Shown piece by piece: positions 1 to 6,127 of a stretch of 64,000 bases of DNA. The position numbers and the translations under genes are program-made. This DNA is from JBBSJZ01 sp041739875 (GTDB lineage: Bacteria > Planctomycetota > Planctomycetia > Pirellulales > Pirellulaceae). The notes beneath the pieces are model-generated. The model saw only the letters and a program-made list of their open reading frames with translations, was not told where the DNA came from and did no database searches. The stretch lies in contig JBGSNA010000233.1 in the NCBI GenBank assembly GCA_041739875.1, forward strand, positions 1-64,000, given 5' to 3'. How positions within the stretch are numbered: position 1 is the first letter of the stretch; each line of letters starts with the position of its first letter.

Positions 1-2
1 TC

Positions 3-533
3 CGCAGTGAGCCTCAACTCCACCTCGACTTTCGGCTTCGCACTGGCCAAACAGGTGCCATTCTCACCGATCACCTGCAAATCCATCTGCTTGAATTGCC
101 CAAGTACCAGTTGCCAGGTGATAATGAGTCGATCACGAACCCGATCGAGGAGTGGGCATTCTTCTTCCGGCAGGTGCAGCATTTGACTGCGGCCGAAGTC
201 GCCCATCGTCTCGGCGATGGCCCGTTTACAGAAGCCGCTGGAGTATTGGAAATGATTGCGCGAAACCCGAAAGAACGAAGCCAATACGAAGCCCGACTGA
301 AAATGCAACGAGACCAAGAGTCTCGCCTGCGAGCAGCCCGAGACCAAGGGGTGGCCGAGGGCGAAGCCAGGGGTGAGGCCAGGGGGCGGGCCGTTGGTGA
401 GCTGCTCGGTCGCATCCGGTTGCTGCATAGCCTACTGAGCTTACCTGAGCCCTCCAGTTTGGACTCAATGTCGACGGAATCGCTCACATCACTAGAAAGC
501 GATCTTCAGCAGTGTCTGCGGAATCGTGGATAG
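3..533 (+). CDS. Rpn-family recombination-promoting nuclease / PD-(D/E)XK transposase, 3' part
   Basis: The reading frame is open from the left window edge, so the true start lies outside and only the C-terminal ~176 residues are seen. The visible part contains a segment reading LTDHLQIHLLELPKYQ, then a helical region and a charged Glu/Arg/Ala-rich tail (RDQGVAEGEARGEARGRA) typical of the C-termini of Rpn/YhgA-type PD-(D/E)XK nuclease-transposase proteins. The catalytic PD-(D/E)XK core would be upstream and cannot be checked. Family members promote RecA-independent recombination by DNA cleavage; that is family knowledge, not seen here. Its stop overlaps the beginning of the open frame of the following rhs fragment. 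A TTG at 96 could be taken as a start, but coding similarity clearly continues upstream of it. Confidence 0.7.
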   Translation, partial: RSEPQLHLDFRLRTGQTGAILTDHLQIHLLELPKYQLPGDNESITNPIEEWAFFFRQVQHLTAAEVAHRLGDGPFTEAAGVLEMIARNPKERSQYEARLKMQRDQESRLRAARDQGVAEGEARGEARGRAVGELLGRIRLLHSLLSLPEPSSLDSMSTESLTSLESDLQQCLRNRG

Positions 534-1413
534 TCGCTGTCGGCCGGCTACTACCGCCAATCAAAACTGCTTGGCCTCTCGGTCATGCTTGCCTGCGAAC
601 CATCCTGCAAGTCACTACCACCGCAACCAACAGTACTCCGTGATCGCTCTGACCAACGGCAGCGGCACTATCACCCAGCGCTACGCCTACAGCGCATACG
701 GTACCCCTACGATTACCGACGCCAGCGGTACGGTGTTGCCTGCGTCAGCCGACAACAACCGCTACACTTACACCGGTCGCGAATGGGATTCGGGGTTGAG
801 CCTGTATCACTACCGAGCCCGCATGTACGACTCGGTGGCTGGTAGGTTCTGCTCCAGAGACCCGATCGCGTTCAGCGGTAGCCCTTGGCTCTTGTACGAG
901 TACGTAAAGGGAATGTCGCTAATCAAAGCTGATCCAAGCGGCTTAATTGCGCCAGCCATACCAGTTGTCGTGGGTGGTGGTATCGGTATAGCTGCTCTAA
1001 AGGCGGCGGCACTCGCTGCAGGCGTGAGTATATATTATTGTCTGTTGACACCTAAGTGCCTTGGTGACGCCAAAGATCGCACTATAGAAACAATTGAAGA
1101 TAAGATAGAAGATATTTGGCCTTGGGGAAATAATGAGCCCGTCCCAACAGGAGACCAACGTGTCGATATCATAGTGCCTCCCAAGCCACCAAAAGATCCT
1201 AACGGAGACAGCGACTCGTGCAACTGCTGTGAGTGGAATATGGAGTGTGGGCATCAGTACATGGAGGTCCAGAATTGCATGCCAATGCCCAAGAGTGCCT
1301 GCGAATCGGTGGATGGTAGATCGTGCATGCCGCCTAGCGTGAAAAACGGTGACAGGACGATGCCAAGGAAAGGTCCTGATGGTGAAGACTGGCCTTACAG
1401 TCCAAATATGTAA
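526..1413 (+). CDS. RHS repeat-associated core domain C-terminal fragment with unrecognised tip
   Basis: From about residue 30 (nt ~613) the protein matches the end of an Rhs/YD-repeat shell: YSVIALTNGSG, RYAYSAYGTPT, then the core GREWDSGLSLYHYRARMYD and RDPIAFSGSP, ending in DPSGL at residue 140 (nt ~945). Full Rhs proteins run to well over 1,000 residues, so this is a displaced 3' end. The GTG at 526 overlaps the previous gene and the first ~29 residues look like non-homologous junction sequence. After the core come a hydrophobic Gly/Ala stretch (about 143-170), an acidic/Pro-rich linker and a Cys-rich end (CNCCEW, MECGHQY). This tip resembles no toxin family I recognise. Orphan Rhs tips often act as polymorphic-toxin cassettes recombined into full-length rhs genes; whether this one is expressed is unknown. 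Confidence 0.7.
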   Translation: MDSRCRPATTANQNCLASRSCLPANHPASHYHRNQQYSVIALTNGSGTITQRYAYSAYGTPTITDASGTVLPASADNNRYTYTGREWDSGLSLYHYRARMYDSVAGRFCSRDPIAFSGSPWLLYEYVKGMSLIKADPSGLIAPAIPVVVGGGIGIAALKAAALAAGVSIYYCLLTPKCLGDAKDRTIETIEDKIEDIWPWGNNEPVPTGDQRVDIIVPPKPPKDPNGDSDSCNCCEWNMECGHQYMEVQNCMPMPKSACESVDGRSCMPPSVKNGDRTMPRKGPDGEDWPYSPNM

Positions 1414-1449
1414 TCTATATTTGTAGAAATATCCGAAAGAAGTATAAGA

Positions 1450-1851
1450 ATGAGCAATAACGACCCAATGGTCGCGCTGGAAGGAGTTTTGAATGTTGAA
1501 TTGTGCGAAATTGAGAGCTCAAAAACAAGTTTGGGTAGTGACTTTTTCTTACTGAAGCATTATTCCGTAACAAGAACTTACTCGATGGATGTTTTGCTAT
1601 TTCAGCCGCTGTGGCTGAATTTAATATCTTGCCCGCCAGTGGTTTGGCCAAGTCACATCCTTAATCAACCGAACTTTGGTGCGAGGTTTCATTCTAGTAC
1701 GGGAGAAATTGGAGCAGTCACAATCGATTGGGTCAGTGGAAAAATAGTCCTAATGTTAAACGACCAAATTATGGGAATGGGGTTTGACCCACTTTCAACT
1801 TCCGTCATACATGTACGTGAAATACTGAGATCGTTCACTAAAATGAAGTGA
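1450..1851 (+). CDS. Small hypothetical protein downstream of rhs tip (candidate immunity protein)
   Basis: A 133-residue protein starting with ATG 36 bp after the rhs fragment and preceded by a purine-rich stretch (gaaagaag). It has no signal peptide or transmembrane segment and reads as a small soluble mixed alpha/beta protein (segments GARFHSSTGEIGAV and GKIVLMLNDQIMGMGF suggest beta strands, the C-terminus a helix). I do not recognise the family. Its position directly after an Rhs tip is where immunity genes of polymorphic toxin systems normally sit, so an immunity role is a positional inference only. Its stop codon lies inside the start of the 223-bp tandem repeat, so its last residues (FTKMK) may be encoded by repeat-derived DNA. 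Confidence 0.5.
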   Translation: MSNNDPMVALEGVLNVELCEIESSKTSLGSDFFLLKHYSVTRTYSMDVLLFQPLWLNLISCPPVVWPSHILNQPNFGARFHSSTGEIGAVTIDWVSGKIVLMLNDQIMGMGFDPLSTSVIHVREILRSFTKMK

Positions 1852-2303
1852 CGGGCAACTGAGTTCTTCGGTTGTGGTAATGCACAGCGAGAAATGTCGA
1901 GAGCAGCAGGCACGAGTTGGCTGGCATCCCGTCGGGATGCGGTCATTCGTGGCATCGTGACCGGTGGTGTCGCTCCGCTCAACCACCGGCTACTTGCTTG
2001 GAACCCTTCGGGTTCGATGAAGAAAAGGTGGACAGTACCGTTTCTCGGTTTCGGAGTTCGCTAAAATGAAGTGACGGGCAACTGAGTTCTTCGTCTGTGG
2101 TAATGCACAGCGAGAAATGTCGAAGGCAGGAGGCACGAGTTGGCTGGCATCCCGTCGGGATGCGGTCATTAGTAGTATCGTGACCGGTGGTGTCGCTCCG
2201 CTCAACCACCGGCTACTTGCTTGGAACCCTTCGGGTTCGATGAAGAAAAGGTGGACGGTACCGTTTCTCGGTTTCGGAGTTCGTTAAAATGAAGTGACGG
2301 GCA
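1838..2303. repeat. 223-bp tandem repeat, two full units plus a partial third
   Basis: Unit 1 is 1838-2060, unit 2 is 2061-2283, and a third partial unit (matching through the segment gaagtgacgggca) runs to about 2303. The units differ by a few substitutions. Each unit has three inverted repeats. In unit 1 these are GCATCCC/GGGATGC with a 3-nt loop at 1924-1940, CCGGTGGT/ACCACCGG with a 13-nt loop at 1961-1989, and GAACCC/GGGTTC with a 3-nt loop at 2001-2015. The open frames within the units on the minus strand repeat the same peptide and are most likely not genes. The array abuts the 3' end of the IS4-type remnant, so the units may be insertion-related or a REP-like structured repeat. Confidence 0.85.
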
Positions 2304-2765
2304 CGAATGGCGTTGTCCACGGCGAATTACTGGAGTTTTGAAAAGCACGCCAGCGCCACATGAAAAAAGTTGTCGTGGCACTGTCATCAGCTTCAGAACC
2401 TTCGGGCGACGCTTGTTTTCGCGTGGCTCTGAACGACCCGGGCGATTGCTGATGATCGCGCTAGTGCCTTGACGCTGGTAAGCAACGGCCACCGAGTCTT
2501 TCACTCCGACGCATCCACATCGTAGCCAGTTCGTTGAAAGTAATTGATGGGTTTCGGTAAAGCTCGTGTTGCGAAACTCACGTCCAGCCGCGTACCCACT
2601 TTGCAGAATCTTCAGTTGAACCAGATTGTACGTCAACATTCCCGTCCAAATCTCACGCTCCAAAGCCTCAGGAGATTGACCACGCAAATGCTCTAGCCCC
2701 ATCACGCATTTGATTGACTCAATATCCGGCTCCACCATCCAACGACGATGCCGCCTAGGTACCAA
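2202..2765 (-). pseudogene. IS4-type transposase, 3' remnant
   Basis: About 130 residues match the C-terminal end of IS4-type DDE transposases. WMVEPDIESIK and GMEHL-like GLEHLRGQSPE correspond to the region around the catalytic Glu (W-x-V/I-E-x-D-I-x-x-I/L-K), EIWTGMLTYNLVQ to the following helix, and NRPGRSEPRENKRRPK to the conserved basic tail. Homology covers roughly 2373-2765. The frame then stays open through tandem-repeat sequence to 2202. The catalytic domain carrying the two Asp residues is missing because homology stops at ~2765, with an in-frame stop at 2775-2777. It is therefore a decayed insertion sequence. No terminal inverted repeat could be identified by eye. Confidence 0.8.
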
Positions 2766-2809
2766 GTCAACTCGTCATGCCGATGTTTCGATTCAATCGA
2801 ATGCAAACG

Positions 2810-3997
2810 TTACAAGGGGGTACGAGTTGCCGACCAAGATCCTTGGCCGGACGCTAATGTATTCGACCCTGACCATGTGCCTTGTAAAGTCAATTTGCCT
2901 GTGATTGCACTGACTTTCAACGTGCCTCGGAAGGTGAAGCCTGTAAGCGAGCCGCCTGCATTGATCACGACGGCCCCGGTGTTGCTGATCGTTCCAGTCG
3001 CCACCACCGGGCCTGAGAGGACGTTCGGGCTGGATAAATTGATTGTTGCTTGGAAGCGTCCATTGGTTGCCGTCGCTACGATGCTTCCGCTAACCGAAAC
3101 TGGCTGAGTTCCGAGTTGGAAGATCGTGGCAGAACCGCTGAATGTTGCCGAATAGTTGCCGTCGAATCGAGTAGCGGTTGTGTTTGCTTTATTGACAAAA
3201 TTGACATCCGCGCCATCGAATCCCTTGAAACGCAAGTCATTGCTGATTGCTGGCAATACCTTCACTTGGTACGCCTTATCCGCATCAAATACTTGGTCTT
3301 CAATTCCCGTGACCGTCACACTCTGGAGCGTGCTCCAATTCAGAGGCGTGAACGTTAATTGGTTGCTGCTCAATTTCGCTTCGGCAGTATTGGAGACGGC
3401 TAGTCGAACGATGACATTCGCAGTCGGCTTTACATTTAGCTTGACCTTAAAAATCGCTGAACGTCCCGTTTCATCTGTAATCAGTGGTGTGGCCGGAGTA
3501 TTCGCGGGAGTGACGACGACTTTCGCGATCGAATCGAGATTCACGACTGGCACATCAGCAACAGCGGTTGCTAAGAGTGCGCGATAACCGAGATCAGTCG
3601 ATGTTGGTCTGCCAGTGACAATCTTGTAGGGCTGGGGAGCTTCGCCTCGGATGCTATCGGCGACACCGCTCACCGTAATATTTTGGCGCACGTTCCAGTT
3701 CACTGGAGTGAACGTGACTGATGCGACATTCGGCTTGCCCGCAGCCGGTACGTTACTGACAAGTGGAATGGTGACGTTTGATGTCGGCTTACTTGTTAGC
3801 ACCATCGAAAAAACCGCAGTCTTGCCATCCTCGCTCGTCGTCAGACTGTTCAAAAATGTGACTGTAACTCCCGGCCCACCGGCCAGCATCGAACGCTGTT
3901 CCATGGACTCGAAACCCAGACCAGCACGCTTCTTTCGATGCGATGTTGTGTTCGTAGATGTGACCGTATGCCAAAACTTAGTTAGTTGCGAAAACAT
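2810..3997 (-). CDS. LEPR-XLL-type exported protein with two Calx-beta-like repeats
   Basis: I choose the ATG at 3997, giving 395 residues, because it places the motif FESMEQRSMLAG at residues 29-40. This is a variant of the planctomycete LEPR-XLL signal (usually LEPRxLL), preceded by a basic stretch HRKKRAG. Two beta-sandwich repeats of ~100 residues follow, of the kind often annotated as Calx-beta-like. Both have the pattern 'TSEDG/TDETGR..AVFSMVL..KPT.NV' and then 'FTPVNWNVRQNITVSG' or 'FTPLNWSTLQSVTVTG' before a 'D..Y.I/VK' segment. The last ~115 residues are beta-rich and Ser/Thr/Gly-rich. Unlike the giant LEPR protein at 40-53 kb it has no dockerin end. The role is probably cell-surface or secreted; function unknown. 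The frame extends upstream to 4114, but that extension is not surface-protein-like. Confidence 0.75.
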   Translation of the reverse strand: MFSQLTKFWHTVTSTNTTSHRKKRAGLGFESMEQRSMLAGGPGVTVTFLNSLTTSEDGKTAVFSMVLTSKPTSNVTIPLVSNVPAAGKPNVASVTFTPVNWNVRQNITVSGVADSIRGEAPQPYKIVTGRPTSTDLGYRALLATAVADVPVVNLDSIAKVVVTPANTPATPLITDETGRSAIFKVKLNVKPTANVIVRLAVSNTAEAKLSSNQLTFTPLNWSTLQSVTVTGIEDQVFDADKAYQVKVLPAISNDLRFKGFDGADVNFVNKANTTATRFDGNYSATFSGSATIFQLGTQPVSVSGSIVATATNGRFQATINLSSPNVLSGPVVATGTISNTGAVVINAGGSLTGFTFRGTLKVSAITGKLTLQGTWSGSNTLASGQGSWSATRTPL

Positions 3998-4216
3998 GCT
4001 CCAGGTCCCAATACATGCAAGTGATAGCGGCCGAAATGAGCGGCAAATAAACCACCCACGTGAGCTGCATCGTAGCTCTACAGAAGGGATCTCGTCAATT
4101 GTCTGAATTGGCAATTAACAGTGGGAATTCGCGTAAAACGGTTGAGCTATTGTCGCTACGCGTCCACGTCGGCGGGAACGTGCGGCGTTGTGACTCGAAC
4201 GCAAACGACCGACATA

Positions 4217-4879
4217 CTATTCCGAGAGCAATTTCACTACTTCGGCGTGGCCGTTTGCGGTGGCGAATTTGAGTGCGTTGTCGCCATCGATGTCGACGAG
4301 GCTCGCGTCGGCGTTGTGCTGTTGTAGTAGCTTGACAACTTCGACTTGGCCCTCAGCGGCAGCGAACATCAGCGCTGTGAACCCTTCGTCGGAATCCACC
4401 GCATCAATTTCGGCACCAGCTTCGAGAAGCAGTTCGACGGTCGCGGTGCTGTCGCCGGTGGATGCAAACATGAGCGCGGTGCGTCCCATGGTGTCTCGTT
4501 GCTTGTTGGACGCGCCCTTTTTGAGCAGCAACGCGACTGTCTCGGAATGTCCATTGAACGATGCGAGCAGCAGTGCTGTCCGCTGCTCCTCGTCCATCGC
4601 ATTGACGTCGACGCCCGATTCAAGTGCTAAGCGAACTAAGTCCGTTTTGCCATTGAGCGCGTCATCTAAAAATTGAGGAATATCCACCTTGCCCTTGGGC
4701 TTTTCAGCATTCGTTGTTTGCGGAGTCGCTGGCTGGGTAGTGGCCTCGACGGACGGGCTGGGTGCGACCGAGGATGGTTCTGCGGTTTGTTTAGCCATAG
4801 GCGCTTTGGACGGACCACAGCCGACCATGAAAACCAAAATGACAAGAAGACCGGTCGTGGCGAAGGTTGACTGATGCAC
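4217..4879 (-). CDS. Ankyrin-repeat lipoprotein
   Basis: A 220-residue protein with a lipoprotein signal: hydrophobic stretch LLVILVFMVGC with Cys21 as the lipidation site. A low-complexity Ala/Pro/Thr linker follows (about 22-62), then four to five ankyrin repeats from ~65 to the end. The repeats are recognisable by GKTDLVRLALESGVDVNA, QRTALLLASFNGHSETV, GRTALMFAS, GFTALMFAAAEGQVEVV and NALKFATANGHAEVV. Ankyrin repeats mediate protein-protein contacts; the partner is unknown. It is presumably anchored on the outer face of the inner membrane or in the outer membrane. It stands between two other minus-strand genes with gaps of ~90 and ~220 bp, so no operon is evident. Confidence 0.85.
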   Translation of the reverse strand: MHQSTFATTGLLVILVFMVGCGPSKAPMAKQTAEPSSVAPSPSVEATTQPATPQTTNAEKPKGKVDIPQFLDDALNGKTDLVRLALESGVDVNAMDEEQRTALLLASFNGHSETVALLLKKGASNKQRDTMGRTALMFASTGDSTATVELLLEAGAEIDAVDSDEGFTALMFAAAEGQVEVVKLLQQHNADASLVDIDGDNALKFATANGHAEVVKLLSE

Positions 4880-4969
4880 GTGGACCGTACCTGTATTGAG
4901 ACGATGGTTATTTGGACGAATACTGCACTGACGAAGGTCAATTTAGCGACCTTCATTGTAGCAGCTTGA

Positions 4970-5914
4970 TTACGGTTTCATGGGCGCCAAAGCAGGCTCC
5001 ATGACCTTTACTTGTGCCGTCGGCGTGGCGTCGGCTTCGAGGTCCCCCAATGCATATTGAATTCCGTCGAGCATATGCTTGAGGATCACAGGGTGGCTGA
5101 AGGTGTCTTCGCGGTGACCAAAGTTCGTGTAGAACACGCGTCCATCGCCAGCTTTGCGGATCCATGAGACGGGAACTTCACGCGGGCCGTCCTTGATCTG
5201 TTTAGAGACCTCGTCTTGATTCATGTCGAGGCTGACAAGCAATCGCAGCACTTCGGGACCTTGGAAGGTCTCAGGATTATATTGATAGATCTCGTCATGC
5301 TTCCAGAATCCTTTGCCATCGAAGGCACGATTGAGTACGTGTTGGGGGTCGTCCAATTTGAATGCCCAATTGCCGCCACCGCCCCAGGGATGTCCCGCGA
5401 ATTGGCCACCGACGAGTGCTCGACACTCGGGGTGTCGGCCGAAGTTATCGCTGGCTGCGTGAAAGCCAACTAAGCCTTTTCCAGCGGAAACAAAATCGAG
5501 AAAGGCGTTCTGCTGTTGCGGCATGGGGAACTGCATCCCGGTCGTGTTATTGAGCAAGATGCAGTCGTATTGTGCGAGGTTTTCTGGCGTGAAGACGTCG
5601 TACGTGTCGGCAAGATCAACCGTGAACGCTTTGGTCTTTGTGGCCATCGTCGCCACTGCATGATTGGCATACGGAATTGAACCGTGGATGAAACCTTCAC
5701 AGCGGTAGAACATCAACACGCGACGCTCGCTCTTTGGCGTCGCAGTCGCCTCGCTAGGAACGGCGTTCTCGATCGCCACAAGTTGTTCTTGGCGCAGCGG
5801 TTTGAAGTGATCGGCTTTCTTTTGCAGCCACGGATCCGATGCGTCTTGAGCGGAAAGCGAAAGTGGAAGCGGAAGTGTGGCGAACAGGATCGCAAGCAAG
5901 GCGATGTGTTTCAT
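4970..5914 (-). CDS. ThuA domain-containing exported protein
   Basis: I choose the ATG at 5914 because it begins with a clean Sec signal peptide (MKHIALLAILFATLPLPLSLSAQ, here cut after position ~20), giving 314 residues. The frame upstream of it is Arg/Pro-rich and unlikely to be coding. The mature part is a ThuA (trehalose-utilisation-like, class I glutamine-amidotransferase-like fold) domain: RVLMFYRCEGFIHGSIPYA, YDCILLNNTTG, GKGLVGFHAASDNF, FWKHDEIYQY and RVFYTNFGHRED. Planctomycetes have many secreted ThuA proteins, usually next to or fused with sugar-metabolism domains. The substrate is unknown and no catalytic Cys typical of amidotransferases is evident. The gene is monocistronic by context, 192 bp downstream of alaS on the same strand. 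Confidence 0.85.
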   Translation of the reverse strand: MKHIALLAILFATLPLPLSLSAQDASDPWLQKKADHFKPLRQEQLVAIENAVPSEATATPKSERRVLMFYRCEGFIHGSIPYANHAVATMATKTKAFTVDLADTYDVFTPENLAQYDCILLNNTTGMQFPMPQQQNAFLDFVSAGKGLVGFHAASDNFGRHPECRALVGGQFAGHPWGGGGNWAFKLDDPQHVLNRAFDGKGFWKHDEIYQYNPETFQGPEVLRLLVSLDMNQDEVSKQIKDGPREVPVSWIRKAGDGRVFYTNFGHREDTFSHPVILKHMLDGIQYALGDLEADATPTAQVKVMEPALAPMKP

Positions 5915-6073
5915 CGTTGAGGCTTTTTGAAGGAAGAGATGTAGGGCGGGTAAAGGCTGGTGGGTGCGTCGCACGTTCCGACCGTGTCGGCGAAGGAAGC
6001 GTCCTGGCCGGATCAACAGAACCAGGAGAGATCCTTCGCCGATGCAATGATCAGACTCGCATCGACTATCGAA

Positions 6074-6127
6074 CTAGCTTAGTTGCTTTCGCTAGCTTAG
6101 TTGCTGTCACTTGCTTAATTGCTTTCG
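6074..6127. repeat. Three 18-bp tandem copies across the alaS stop codon
   Basis: Copies are 6074-6091 (ctagcttagttgctttcg), 6092-6109 (ctagcttagttgctgtca) and 6110-6127 (cttgcttaattgctttcg). On the coding (minus) strand the copies are in frame and read RKQLSK, then stop-QQLS-stop, then RKQLS-stop. The current TGA of alaS is at 6107-6109, inside the middle copy. Confidence 0.85.

Noticed and set aside
1979..2209. Minus-strand open frames with repeated peptide MVERSDTTGHD inside the 223-bp array
   Set aside because: They simply translate the tandem repeat and its hairpins in one of several open frames; no start signal or conserved domain. Treated as repeat, not gene.
1831..2303. CRISPR array
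   Set aside because: Repeat units are 223 bp with no short direct repeat/spacer alternation and no cas gene anywhere in the window.
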